A stretch of 36,609 bases of DNA from Pseudomonadota bacterium (lineage in GTDB: Bacteria > Desulfobacterota > Binatia > UBA9968): contig JAJPJQ010000005.1 in the NCBI GenBank assembly GCA_021324155.1, forward strand, positions 1-36,609, read 5' to 3'. Shown here in pieces: positions 23,096 through 31,654 of the stretch; position 1 is the first letter of the stretch, and each line of letters opens with the position of its first letter. The translations under genes and the position numbers were made by a program. Under the pieces are notes generated by a model. That model searched no databases. It had not been told where the DNA came from and saw only the letters and a list, made by a program, of their open reading frames with translations.

Positions 23096-24124
23096 ATGGA
23101 GTCGACAGCCATAAACGACAAAGAGATCGCCGCGATCGAGGAGTTCGCCGCGAAGCGCGACGCCATGCTCGCGGAGATCGGCAAGGTGATCGTCGGACAG
23201 GACAAAGTCATCGAAGAGGTGCTGACCGCGCTTTTCTCGCGCGGCCACTGCCTGCTCGTCGGCGTCCCCGGCCTCGCGAAGACGCTGCTCATCAGCACGC
23301 TCGCGGAGATTCTCGATCTCGACTTCAATCGCATCCAGTTCACGCCGGACCTGATGCCGTCGGATATCACCGGCACCGATATTCTTCAGGAGGATCCGGC
23401 GACCGGCCGGCGCAAGTTCCAGTTCATGCAGGGACCGGTCTTCACCAATATTCTCCTCGCCGACGAGATCAACCGGACGCCGCCGAAGACTCAGGCGGCG
23501 CTGCTCCAGTCGATGCAGGAGTACAAAGTCACCGCCGGCGGGCAGACCTTTCCGCTCGAGCTGCCGTTTTTCGTCCTCGCGACGCAGAACCCGATCGAGC
23601 AGGAAGGCACGTACCCGCTGCCCGAGGCGCAGCTCGACCGCTTCATGCTCGAGATCGAGATTCAGTATCCGCCGTTCGACGACGAGATTCAGATCGTCAT
23701 GCAGACGACCTCGATCGGCCGTCCCAAGCCGAACAAGGTGATGGACGGCGCGGCGATCCTGCGCTATCAGGAGCTCGTGCGGCGCGTCCCCGCCTCGCCT
23801 TTCGTCGTCGGCTACGCCGTCGCGCTCACGCAAAGCTCGCGTCCGAAAAACGGCGCCGCGCCGCAGTTCGTCAGGGACTACATCGAGTGGGGTGCGGGCC
23901 CGCGCGCGTCGCAGTATCTCATCCTCGGCGCGAAGGCGCGCACGATTCTTCAAGGCCGCTACGCCGTCTCGATCGAAGACATCCAGGCGATGGCGCCCTC
24001 CGTGCTCCGCCACCGCATCATCCCGAATTTCAAAGCCCAGGCCGACGGCCTCTCCTCGCTCGATATCATCGGCCGCCTGCTCGCCGAAGTGAAGCCGCAG
24101 GAAGACGGGAAAGCGAAGCGGTAG
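23096..24124 (+). CDS. moxR: MoxR-family AAA+ ATPase
   Basis: A 342-residue chaperone-like ATPase. Walker A GVPGLAKT (56-63), Walker B ILLADEINR (119-127), the sensor-1 region ATQNPIEQEGTYPLPEAQLDRFM and the lid helix motif near RASQYLILGAKA are all intact. MoxR proteins remodel or insert metal into vWA-domain partners, which here follow as the DUF58 and BatA-like genes. The ATG at 23096 is preceded by GGAAG; the frame is open far upstream, but that is read-through of the peptidase gene in another frame. Length and sequence are typical, with nothing odd. Confidence 0.95.
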   Translation: MESTAINDKEIAAIEEFAAKRDAMLAEIGKVIVGQDKVIEEVLTALFSRGHCLLVGVPGLAKTLLISTLAEILDLDFNRIQFTPDLMPSDITGTDILQEDPATGRRKFQFMQGPVFTNILLADEINRTPPKTQAALLQSMQEYKVTAGGQTFPLELPFFVLATQNPIEQEGTYPLPEAQLDRFMLEIEIQYPPFDDEIQIVMQTTSIGRPKPNKVMDGAAILRYQELVRRVPASPFVVGYAVALTQSSRPKNGAAPQFVRDYIEWGAGPRASQYLILGAKARTILQGRYAVSIEDIQAMAPSVLRHRIIPNFKAQADGLSSLDIIGRLLAEVKPQEDGKAKR

Positions 24125-24138
24125 TTAAAGATCATCGC

Positions 24139-24660
24139 TTGCCGCTGCTTCGCTCACTCGCAGACCTCCTCTTCAGAAAATCCACGATCATCGCCGGCAT
24201 CGAAGTCCGCGGCCGCTCCGAGTTCATCCGGCGCAGCGAGGAAGCGCTGGCGCTTCTGCGGGATCTGCCGCAATTTGCGGACATCCAGCGCCACATCGCG
24301 ATCATCAAGCAGGGCCGCCGCAGCGGCATGTGGGCGCAGAAAAATCGCCCGACCTTCGTTGTCGGTAGGCGGACGTGGAGCCATTCGGCGCTCTGGTACG
24401 CCGGCGCGATCGCGCACGACGCGTACCACTCGAAGCTCTATCACGACGCGCGGCGCGAGAGCGCGAAGCCGCCGGCCGATTGCTGGACCGGGCCGGAAGC
24501 GGAGCGCGAATGCCTCGGCTATCAGATCGAAGCGCTGAAGGCGCTCGGCGCCGACGACGCCACGGTTGCTTATCTGGAGAAATTGCGAAAAAATCCAACC
24601 TACCAAGGTCACCACAAAGGCTGGCGCAGCTGGCGGGATTACCTCCGGCGCAGCTGGTGA
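24139..24660 (+). CDS. Unrecognised 173-residue protein inside the MoxR cluster
   Basis: I do not recognise this family. The best start is TTG at 24139, 14 bases after moxR; no ATG or GTG suits. The first 20 residues are moderately hydrophobic and basic (PLLRSLADLLFRKS). The centre has a compact set of conserved-looking residues: MWAQKNRPTFVVGRRTWSHS, then AIAHDAYHSKLYHD with several histidines spaced like a metal site, then a glutamate in EAERECLGYQIEALKALGA and the closing WRDYLRRSW. A histidine-rich helix followed by a downstream glutamate recalls zinc peptidases, but the HExxH motif is absent. Its position between moxR and the DUF58 gene is worth noting, since those two are usually adjacent. 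Confidence 0.65.
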   Translation: MPLLRSLADLLFRKSTIIAGIEVRGRSEFIRRSEEALALLRDLPQFADIQRHIAIIKQGRRSGMWAQKNRPTFVVGRRTWSHSALWYAGAIAHDAYHSKLYHDARRESAKPPADCWTGPEAERECLGYQIEALKALGADDATVAYLEKLRKNPTYQGHHKGWRSWRDYLRRSW

Positions 24661-24684
24661 AGCGACCGGGGTTTAACGTCAAAA

Positions 24685-25584
24685 ATGGCTGCCACCGCCG
24701 ACGGTAATAAAAGCTACTTCGACCCGCTCGTCCTTGCGCGGCTGTCGAATCTTTACCTCAAAGCGCGCTGGGTCGTCGAAGGGATGATGTCCGGCATTCA
24801 CCGGAGCCGCTCGAAGGGCTTCAGCGTCGAGTTCGAGGAGCACCGGGAATACTCGCCGGGCGACGAGATCCGCCGCATCGACTGGAAGGCGCTCGGAAAA
24901 TTCGACCGCTATTTCATCAAGGAGACCGAAGACGAGACGAACCTGCGCGCGACGCTGATCCTCGACGGCAGCGCCTCGATGGACTACGGCTCGAACGGCG
25001 TGACCAAGTTCGAGTACGCCTCGATCCTGACCGCGTCGCTCGCGTATCTGATCCTCAAGCAGCAGGACGCCGCCGGCGTCGCGACGTTCTCGGACAAGAT
25101 CGACGCGTTCGTGCCGCCGCGCGCGAAGCGCGGCTACGTCTTCGAGATCCTGCGGGCGCTCGAAGCGCACCGGCCTGCCGGCGAGACGAACGCCGGAAAG
25201 ATTCTCCAGGAGATCGCCGGCAAGATGCACCGGCGCGGGCTCGTGATTCTTGTCTCCGATCTTCTCGACGATACGGAAAATGTTCTCAACGGCCTCCGGC
25301 TCTTTCGCTTCAGCGGTCATGACGTGATCGTCTTCCACGTCATGGACACCGCCGAGATCGACCTGCCGTTCGACGGCAATATCCTGTTCGAGGACCTCGA
25401 GCTGCCCGACCTCAGAGTGACCGCCGACCCGCAGACCATCCGCGAGGTCTACCGCGGCGTGGTGAACGAGTTCATCGACCACGTGCGCAAGGAATGCCAC
25501 GCGGCCATGATCGATTATCAGCTCGTCTCGACCGCGACGCCGCTCGACCGCGCGCTCGTGAGCTATTTGGGCTGGAGAGCCTAG
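24685..25584 (+). CDS. DUF58 protein with von Willebrand A-like domain
   Basis: A 299-residue cytoplasmic protein. The DUF58 core EHREYSPGDEIRRIDWKA (52-69) is followed by a metal-adhesion motif D94-G-S96-A-S98 (ILDGSASMDYG), then the vWA-like remainder through LVILVSDLLDD and DVIVFHVMD. These proteins are standard partners of MoxR ATPases, which act on their vWA domain. ATG at 24685 is 24 bases after the small unknown gene. The stop at 25582-25584 is three bases before the next ATG, so it is clearly in one transcript with the BatA-like gene. Confidence 0.93.
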   Translation: MAATADGNKSYFDPLVLARLSNLYLKARWVVEGMMSGIHRSRSKGFSVEFEEHREYSPGDEIRRIDWKALGKFDRYFIKETEDETNLRATLILDGSASMDYGSNGVTKFEYASILTASLAYLILKQQDAAGVATFSDKIDAFVPPRAKRGYVFEILRALEAHRPAGETNAGKILQEIAGKMHRRGLVILVSDLLDDTENVLNGLRLFRFSGHDVIVFHVMDTAEIDLPFDGNILFEDLELPDLRVTADPQTIREVYRGVVNEFIDHVRKECHAAMIDYQLVSTATPLDRALVSYLGWRA

Positions 25585-25587
25585 TCG

Positions 25588-27699
25588 ATGTCGCTGTTTT
25601 TTTTGAACCCGCTCTATCTCTTCGGCCTGATGGCGGCGTCGCTTCCGGTGATCATCCACCTGCTCAACCGCCGGCGCATCAGGCGCATCCGCTTTCCCGC
25701 CGTGAAGTTCATCCTTCTGTCGCAGAAGCGCATCTCGCGCACCAAGCGGCTGCGCCATTGGCTCCTGCTCGCGCTCAGGACGGCGGCGATCGTCGTGCTC
25801 GTCCTTCTGCTCGCCCGCCCGATCTTCCAGACCGGCGCCGGGCTTTTCGCGAGCGGCGGCCCGTCGAGCGTCGCGCTCGTGCTCGACAACTCGCTCAGCA
25901 TGACGTGGAGCCGCGACGGCGAGGGCTTCAAACAGGCCAAAGACGCCGCGGCGCGGCTCTTCGCCTCGCTCGGCGCGGGCGACCGCGCGGCGCTGATTCC
26001 GACCAACACGGGCTCGAAGGATCCGATCCGGCTGAAACGCGAGAAAGATGTCTTGCTGCGCGACCTCGAAGGCGTCAAGATCGCCGACGGCAGCGCCGAT
26101 TTCGGCGCTGCGCTGGCGCGCGCCTACGACGTGCTGCGCGAGCCGGCGTCGGGAAAAGAGATCTGGGTCGTGACCGACGCGGCGCTGACCGATTGGGACC
26201 GCTTCAGCCTCGCCGCGCTCAAGCAATACGATCCGGCGGTCCCTGTCAAAGTCATCAAAGTCGCTACGAAGGAGACGCCGCCGAACGCGGCGATCCGCGA
26301 AATTCGCCTGCGCGGCCAGGACGTGAACGTCGGCCTGCCGACGGAGATTCAGGCGGTGATCACGAACTTCGGCGCGACCGAGATCAAAGATCTCGTGGTG
26401 CAGCTCAGAGTCGACGATCAGCCGAAGGAGCAGAAGCTCGTCGCGCTCGCGCCGCGCGGCGAGACGGAAGCGAACTTCCAGTTCGTGCTGGCGCGCCCCG
26501 GCAGCCATACCGCGGCGGTGACGCTGAAGAAGGACAGGCTCGCGGGCAGCACGAGCGAATACTTCACGCTGCAAGCCGAAGACAAGATCAAGGTCCTGGT
26601 CGTCGACGGCGACCCGCAGACCTCGCTGGTATCGAGCGAGACGTTCTTCCTGACGCGCGCGCTCAATCCCGAGGGCGGCGGCGCGTCGCCGTTCGTGCCG
26701 ACCGTAGTCATCCCCGAGGGCTTCGCGACCGCGCCGCTGGATTCCTATCAGGCGGTCGTTCTCTGCAACGTTCCGGCGATTCCGGACTCGGCGCTGCCGC
26801 GCCTCAAGGAATTCGTCCGGCGCGGCGGCGGCCTGCTGGTGTTTGTCGGCGACCGCGTGCAGGCGGAAGATTACAACCGCAAGCTGTACGATACGTCGCC
26901 GTCGATCCTGCCCGCGCGCCTCAAGGACAAGCGGCTCGTCTCCGCCAGCGCGCTGGAAAAGATCGAGCGCATCGATTTGAAGCATCCGGCGCTCGCGGCA
27001 TTCTCCGACCCGATCCTGGCGGATTCTCTGAAATCGACGCGCGTCGCCGGGTATTACCGGATCGACGCCGCGGGCGCGGCGCCGGTCGTCGCTCTCGGCA
27101 ACGGCGACGCGCTCGCCGTCGAGAAGAAGTTCGGCACCGGCCGCGTGGTGCTTGTCGCCACCGCGGCCGACCGCGACTGGAGCGATCTGCCGGTAAAGAC
27201 GGCGTACCTGCCGCTCGTTCAATCGCTGGTGAGCTATCTCCAAGGCGGTAAAAAGGGCGCGCTCGAAACCGGCGTCGCCGTCGGCGAGGCGAAGAAATTT
27301 TACCTGCCCGCCGCCTACGTCGGAAAGAATTTGAAGATCGTGCGCCCCGATCAGCGCGAGCGCGAGGTCGCGCTCGCCGCCGACGGCGACAAGGCCGCCG
27401 CGGCGTTCGCCGAGAACGACTTCGCCGGGATCTACCGCGTCTCGGCGCCGCTCGCGCCAGACGCGCCGGCGGCGCTCGCGCCGGTGTATCCCGTGAATCC
27501 GCCGTTTTTGGAGTCCCGACTCGACGCGATCAGCGACGCCGAGCTCGCCGCGCGGCTTCGCCCCGCGCGCGCGACGATCGTGCCGGTGGAGGAGATCGCG
27601 AAGGGCGGCAGCCGGAGCGATCTCGCGCTGCCGCTCCTGCTCGTGCTCATTCTCACGCTCGTCTCCGAAGGCTGGCTCGCGCAGAGGTTCTATGGATAG
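25588..27699 (+). CDS. BatA-like membrane vWA protein
   Basis: A 703-residue membrane protein. The N-terminus is the BatA hallmark: NPLYLFGLMAASLPVIIHLLNRRR with a first segment, then the basic RFPAVKFIL..QKR and a second segment at 59-77. The vWA metal motif is D100-N-S102-L-S104 (LVLDNSLSM). After about 240 residues there are beta-rich periplasmic domains (VNVGLPTEIQAVITNFGATEIKDLVVQLRV, a CARDB-like pattern) and a Rossmann-like glutamine-amidotransferase-fold region (VLVVDGDPQTSLVSSETFFL, RGGGLLVFVGDRV). A last membrane segment lies near the C-terminus (LALPLLLVLILTLVSEGWLA). The end overlaps the DUF4159 gene by eight bases. Role in the MoxR system as membrane partner is by analogy. Confidence 0.88.
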   Translation: MSLFFLNPLYLFGLMAASLPVIIHLLNRRRIRRIRFPAVKFILLSQKRISRTKRLRHWLLLALRTAAIVVLVLLLARPIFQTGAGLFASGGPSSVALVLDNSLSMTWSRDGEGFKQAKDAAARLFASLGAGDRAALIPTNTGSKDPIRLKREKDVLLRDLEGVKIADGSADFGAALARAYDVLREPASGKEIWVVTDAALTDWDRFSLAALKQYDPAVPVKVIKVATKETPPNAAIREIRLRGQDVNVGLPTEIQAVITNFGATEIKDLVVQLRVDDQPKEQKLVALAPRGETEANFQFVLARPGSHTAAVTLKKDRLAGSTSEYFTLQAEDKIKVLVVDGDPQTSLVSSETFFLTRALNPEGGGASPFVPTVVIPEGFATAPLDSYQAVVLCNVPAIPDSALPRLKEFVRRGGGLLVFVGDRVQAEDYNRKLYDTSPSILPARLKDKRLVSASALEKIERIDLKHPALAAFSDPILADSLKSTRVAGYYRIDAAGAAPVVALGNGDALAVEKKFGTGRVVLVATAADRDWSDLPVKTAYLPLVQSLVSYLQGGKKGALETGVAVGEAKKFYLPAAYVGKNLKIVRPDQREREVALAADGDKAAAAFAENDFAGIYRVSAPLAPDAPAALAPVYPVNPPFLESRLDAISDAELAARLRPARATIVPVEEIAKGGSRSDLALPLLLVLILTLVSEGWLAQRFYG

Positions 27700-28468
27700 A
27701 CGCGCGTTCTTACGTCTCGTGTCTTACGGATGTCTCGCCGCCGCGGGGCTCGCGCCGCGAAGCATCTTCGCCGCGCAGGGGCAGGAGCGCCAGCGCCCGA
27801 TCCAATTTACCTTCGCGCAGCTCAAATACCGCGGCGGCGATTGGAACCCGCACGCGCTCGCGGTCGGCCCACTGCTCGAAGAATTGATGCAGCGCACGAG
27901 CGTCGAGGCGGCGACGACGCGCCGCGAGGTCGCGCTGAACGATCCCGAGCTGTTCTCCTATCCATTCCTGTACATCAGCGGGAAATACGATTTCGAGCCT
28001 TTCACCGGCGAGGAGGTCGACACGCTCAGGCGCTTTCTCTCCTACGGCGGTTTTCTCCTCGCCGACGACGCGCTCGGACAGCCGGGCTACGGCTTCGATC
28101 AGAGCTTCCGCCGCGAGATCAAGCGGATTTTCCCGGACAAGGATTTCACGCGCATCCCCGCGGGCCATCCCGCCATGCGGAGCTTTTATTTGCTGAGAAA
28201 AATCGGCGGCGCGCGCATGGTGCATCCCTACGTCGAAGGCATCAACGTCGGGCCGAGCACGCCGGTCATGTATTGCCAGAACGACCTCGGCGGCGCGTGG
28301 GAGAAAGACCAGCTCGGCAACTGGGTGAACCAATGCACGCCCGGCGGCGAGGAGCAGCGCCGCGACGCGTTTCATCTGGGCATTAACCTGATTCTCTACG
28401 CGATGACGGAAAATTATAAGGACGATCTCATCCACGTGCCGTTCATTCGCCGGCGGCTCGCGCGATAA
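27692..28468 (+). CDS. DUF4159 exported protein with Tat-like signal
   Basis: A 258-residue protein that overlaps the BatA-like gene by eight bases. The first residues DRRAFLRLVSYGCLAAAGLA form a twin-arginine-type signal (RRxFL then a weakly hydrophobic stretch) ending near IFA-AQG, so export in folded form is likely. The body is the DUF4159 pattern: FTFAQLKYRGGDWNPH, PYLYISGKYDFEPFT-like core (written FLYISGKYDFEPFT), FLSYGGFLLADDALG and a C-terminal HLGINLILYAMTENYKDD. The fold is thought to resemble glutamine-amidotransferase domains without the catalytic cysteine. DUF4159 genes are constant companions of MoxR, DUF58 and vWA genes; biochemical role unknown. Confidence 0.87.
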   Translation: MDRRAFLRLVSYGCLAAAGLAPRSIFAAQGQERQRPIQFTFAQLKYRGGDWNPHALAVGPLLEELMQRTSVEAATTRREVALNDPELFSYPFLYISGKYDFEPFTGEEVDTLRRFLSYGGFLLADDALGQPGYGFDQSFRREIKRIFPDKDFTRIPAGHPAMRSFYLLRKIGGARMVHPYVEGINVGPSTPVMYCQNDLGGAWEKDQLGNWVNQCTPGGEEQRRDAFHLGINLILYAMTENYKDDLIHVPFIRRRLAR

Positions 28469-28480
28469 AGAAGATTTCTC

Positions 28481-30712
28481 ATGGATCGACTGTATTTCGT
28501 CGGCGGCCTTTCCTGGTGGGTGATCGGTTTGATCGCGCTCGGCGCGCTCGCCATGATCGCTTATCAATTCATCGGGCTGCGCCGCCGCCTCGGCGTGCGC
28601 CGGGCGATTCCGCTGACGGCGCTGCGCGCGATCGTCTATGCGCTGCTGGTTTTCTTTCTGCTGAGCCCGGGGCTCGTGCAGACGCGCGTTACGAAGCTTC
28701 GCCGCCCGCTGAATTTATTGATCGATACCTCGAAGAGCATGAGCCTGCCCGGTCCGAGCGGGAAAAGCCGCCTCGATACCGTGAAGGAGAAGCTCACCGC
28801 GGGCGACGATCCGCTCATCCGCCGGCTGGAGCGCGACTACGATCTCCGCGTCTATCAGTTCAACACGGCGCTCGCGCCGGTCGCGCCGTCGGCGATCGCG
28901 CAGCTCGAGGCGACCGGCAAGGGCACGCGTTTGGCCGAGCTTTTGACGGAAGCCGGACGCGACGCCGGCGCGAACGCCGCGATCATGGTCGTGAGCGACG
29001 GCATCGCCAACGGCGAGGGGCGCACGGGAGGCGCGGCGCCGCAGATCCCCGTGATCGCCGTCGGCGCCGGCGATAGCAAGGGTTACGTCGATCTCCGCCT
29101 CGCGGACGTGACCGCGCCGGAGTTCGGCTTTCGCGGCCGCGAGTTCAAAGTCGATCTCATAGTTCAGGCGTATGGCCTCGCCGGGAAAACCGTGCCGCTC
29201 TACTTCAACCGCGGCAAAAGTCTCATCGCCACCAAGGACGTCAAAATCGACGGCGACGCCTTCGAGCAGCGCGTGACGCTTTCCTACATGCCGAAAGAAA
29301 TCGGCGCGCAGAGCTTCAGCGTCAACGTGCCGGTGCAGCCCGGCGAGGCGATCGCCGACAACAATCACAAGGAATTCAAGGTCGAGGTGCGGCGCGACAA
29401 GCTCCGCGTGCTGACGCTCTCCGGCTCGCCGGCGTGGAACTACCGTTTCCTCCGCATGGCGCTCAAGCAGGACCCGTTCATCGATCTCGTCTCGTTCGTC
29501 TTCCTGCGCACGCCGACCGACGTCGTCGACGTGCCGGATAATCAATTGAGCCTGATCCCGTTTCCGATCGACGAAATCTTCCTGGAAGAAATAAAGAACT
29601 TCGACGTCGTGTTCCTCGACGATTTCTCCTACCGCTCGTATTTCAACGTCATGTATCTCGACCGCGTGCGCGATTTCGTGCGCGACGGCGGCGGGCTGGC
29701 GATGCTCGGCGGCGCGCGCTCGTTCGACAGCGGCGGCTACGCCGACAGCGCGCTGCGCGACGTGCTCCCCGTCGAGCTCGACGGCAAGGGCCGCTATCAA
29801 ATGGATACCCGCGCGCGCGGCGTGCTCACCGCTTCGGGCAAGGCGCATCCGATCACGCGGCTCGTCCCCGACGCGCAGGCGAACGAGGACGCGTGGAAAA
29901 AGCTCCCGCCGCTGAAGAGCCTGAACCAGATCCTGCGCGCGCGCGGCGAAACGCTGCTGCAGGCCGCGCCCGAGGGCGCGAGCGGCGGTCAGCCCCTGCT
30001 CACGGTCGGGCGCTACGGCAAAGGGCGCACCCTCGCGCTCATGAGCGACGACATCTGGCGCTGGAGCTTCGGCGCGGTCGGCGCGAAGGAGAGCCCGCAG
30101 AGCCATCTGAAGCTCATCCGCCACGCCGTGCGCTGGCTCGCGCAGGAGCCGATGTTCGAGCAGGTGCAGATCCAGCCGGTGAGCGGCGTCCGCGCGCCGG
30201 CCGAGAAAAGCGAATTCATCATTCAGGTGCTGAACGACGACTACACGCCCGCCGCGCACGCCAATCTCAAGGTCGAAGTCATCGGCAACGAAGGCGAGCA
30301 GATCCGGCTCGAAGCCGTCGAGCAGGCGGCCGGCGAGTACCGCGCGGAATTTACGCCGGCGAAGGAAGGCGCCTACCGCATCGAGGCGCAGGCCGACCTC
30401 GGCGGCAAGGCGATCGGCCGCGATAACAAAAACTTCACCGTGGCGTTTCCCTACGCCGAGGCCGAGGACGGCCGGCCGCGCCCCGAGCTGCTGAAAGACA
30501 TCGCGGAGAAGAGCAAAGGCGATTTCATCCCGCTCGCCGAGCTCAACGCCGCGAGCCTCGCGCGCGCCGCGGAGAAGCTCGACCGACTCGCGCCCGCGGA
30601 GATCGTCGAGCGCCGCGAGATCCCGCTGTGGGGAACGCTTACGACGTTTTCGATCATTCTCGTTTTTCTGAGTCTGGAGTGGTGGTTCAGGAGGAAGTGG
30701 GGACTCATCTAA
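28481..30712 (+). CDS. Large membrane protein with vWA and glutamine-amidotransferase-like domains
   Basis: A 743-residue inner-membrane protein closing the cluster. Membrane segments lie at about 11-32 and 47-65, the vWA metal motif is D82-T-S84-K-S86 (LLIDTSKSM), then VVSDGIANGEG and VIAVGAGDS complete the vWA core. A GATase-like domain follows (LTLSGSPAWNYRFL, FDVVFLDDFSY, VRDGGGLAMLGGARSFDSGGY, TLALMSDDIWRWSFG), and an immunoglobulin-like region (GEYRAEFTPAKEGAYRIEAQA) leads to a final segment near the C-terminus (LTTFSIILVFLSLEWWF). It starts 12 bases after the DUF4159 gene. Such proteins always accompany the BatA/DUF4159 set; the function is not established. Confidence 0.87.
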   Translation: MDRLYFVGGLSWWVIGLIALGALAMIAYQFIGLRRRLGVRRAIPLTALRAIVYALLVFFLLSPGLVQTRVTKLRRPLNLLIDTSKSMSLPGPSGKSRLDTVKEKLTAGDDPLIRRLERDYDLRVYQFNTALAPVAPSAIAQLEATGKGTRLAELLTEAGRDAGANAAIMVVSDGIANGEGRTGGAAPQIPVIAVGAGDSKGYVDLRLADVTAPEFGFRGREFKVDLIVQAYGLAGKTVPLYFNRGKSLIATKDVKIDGDAFEQRVTLSYMPKEIGAQSFSVNVPVQPGEAIADNNHKEFKVEVRRDKLRVLTLSGSPAWNYRFLRMALKQDPFIDLVSFVFLRTPTDVVDVPDNQLSLIPFPIDEIFLEEIKNFDVVFLDDFSYRSYFNVMYLDRVRDFVRDGGGLAMLGGARSFDSGGYADSALRDVLPVELDGKGRYQMDTRARGVLTASGKAHPITRLVPDAQANEDAWKKLPPLKSLNQILRARGETLLQAAPEGASGGQPLLTVGRYGKGRTLALMSDDIWRWSFGAVGAKESPQSHLKLIRHAVRWLAQEPMFEQVQIQPVSGVRAPAEKSEFIIQVLNDDYTPAAHANLKVEVIGNEGEQIRLEAVEQAAGEYRAEFTPAKEGAYRIEAQADLGGKAIGRDNKNFTVAFPYAEAEDGRPRPELLKDIAEKSKGDFIPLAELNAASLARAAEKLDRLAPAEIVERREIPLWGTLTTFSIILVFLSLEWWFRRKWGLI

Positions 30713-30731
30713 ATAAAGTTTCAGGTCGCAA

Positions 30732-30794
30732 GTTTCAGGTTTCACGAAAAGACGCAAACTCCGACCGTGAAACTTTAAACTTGAAACCTGAAAC
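30732..30794. repeat. Inverted and iterated GTTTCAGG-type intergenic repeat
   Basis: GTTTCAGGTTTCA (30732-30744) and its exact complement TGAAACCTGAAAC (30782-30794) are 37 bases apart, so they can form a 13-pair stem. A competing pairing exists inside: GTTTCACG (30739-30746) with CGTGAAAC (30766-30773). Related fragments (AAGTTTCA, GAAACTTTAAAC) fill the rest. It lies directly after the vWA cluster and may stop its transcripts, but the iterated look suggests a dispersed intergenic repeat family. Confidence 0.6.
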
Positions 30795-30810
30795 GGCGAG
30801 CGCGGCGCAC

Positions 30811-31596
30811 ATGAAAAGCTTCGCGTTTTATGTTCTACCGATGCTGGCGCTCGCCTTTTTTCCCGGACGCGCGCTCTCTTTTTGCCACGAGACCGAAGTC
30901 GTGCAGGCGCGCTTCATGCGCGCGGCGGTCGCGCCGGGCGCGCCGGTCTCGATCGAATGGATGGGCCACTCGATGTTTCAGATCACCTCGTCGAAGGGCA
31001 CCCGCATTCTCACCGACCCGCACGGGCGCGGCGACCTGCCCGCGCCGACCGCGCCGACGGACATCGTCACGACCAGCCACCAGCACGGGCCGCACAACAG
31101 CGTCTGGATGGCGAAAGGCAATCCCGTCGTCCTCGAAGGGCTCACGCCGAGCGGCGACGACTGGAACAAGGTGTACACGAACATCAAGGATGTCTCGGTC
31201 TACGACGTGCCGGCGTACCACGACAAGAGCCAAGGGCGGCAGCGCGGCAAGAACGCGATCTTCATTTTCCGCGTCGACGATATCTGCATCGCGCACCTCG
31301 GCGACCTAGGCCACGAGCTGACGCCGCAGCAGCTCAAGATGATGGGCAAGATCGACATTTTGCTCGTGCCGATCGCCGGCGGCTTCTTCACCGTCACGGC
31401 GACCGAGGCGAAGGGCGTCACCAAGCAGGTGAACCCGCGCATCGCCATCCCGATGCACTACGACTGGGAAGGCCAGGTGGCGGAGTACGCAAGCGGCCTC
31501 CGTGTCCGCAAGCTCGGCGGCCCGGTGCTCAAAATCTCCAAACAGGAATTGCCGCAGCCGTTCGACGTCGACATCTTTCCCGACCCGCACCGCTGA
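30811..31596 (+). CDS. Exported UlaG-like metallo-beta-lactamase-fold hydrolase
   Basis: A 261-residue protein with a signal peptide (FAFYVLPMLALAFFPGRALS). The start of the mature domain, VSIEWMGHSMFQITSSKGTRILTDPHGRG, is the classic UlaG-like opening, with the WxGHS motif and the first strand. The metal motif reads TTSHQHGPHN: three histidines are kept but proline stands where the usual aspartate of HxHxDH sits. Further ligand positions are visible as IAHLGDLGHEL and IPMHYDWEG. It probably hydrolyses a phosphate or amide bond in the periplasm, with an altered second metal site. I chose the ATG at 30811 because it opens the signal peptide; the frame is open further upstream through the repeat. 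Confidence 0.82.
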   Translation: MKSFAFYVLPMLALAFFPGRALSFCHETEVVQARFMRAAVAPGAPVSIEWMGHSMFQITSSKGTRILTDPHGRGDLPAPTAPTDIVTTSHQHGPHNSVWMAKGNPVVLEGLTPSGDDWNKVYTNIKDVSVYDVPAYHDKSQGRQRGKNAIFIFRVDDICIAHLGDLGHELTPQQLKMMGKIDILLVPIAGGFFTVTATEAKGVTKQVNPRIAIPMHYDWEGQVAEYASGLRVRKLGGPVLKISKQELPQPFDVDIFPDPHR

Positions 31597-31610
31597 CAAT
31601 CGCATTGTCA
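31594..31610. promoter_or_regulatory. Perfect 7-base dyad overlapping a stop codon
   Basis: TGACAAT-CGC-ATTGTCA is an exact inverted repeat beginning at the stop codon of the UlaG-like gene and ending 44 bases before the quinone oxidoreductase start. It could be an operator for the downstream gene, or the first of two hairpins forming a terminator. Confidence 0.35.
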
Positions 31611-31636
31611 TTTGCCCGCCGTTCGGCTAAGGCAAA
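31611..31636 (+). terminator. Possible terminator hairpin before the oxidoreductase gene
   Basis: TTTGCC (31611-31616) pairs with GGCAAA (31631-31636), and within it GCCG (31618-31621) with CGGC (31624-31627). ATTAAAC follows rather than a pure T-run, so termination strength is doubtful. Confidence 0.35.
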
Positions 31637-31654
31637 ATTAAACTTGGAGGCCTC

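Noticed and set aside
24679-27243. 854-codon open frame on the minus strand
   Set aside because: It is antisense to the DUF58 and BatA-like genes; its translation is arginine-, leucine- and valine-rich with no family pattern, the usual shadow in G+C-rich coding DNA.
28715-30757. 680-codon open frame on the minus strand
   Set aside because: Antisense shadow of the large vWA gene with low-complexity R/A/D/E composition and no motif.
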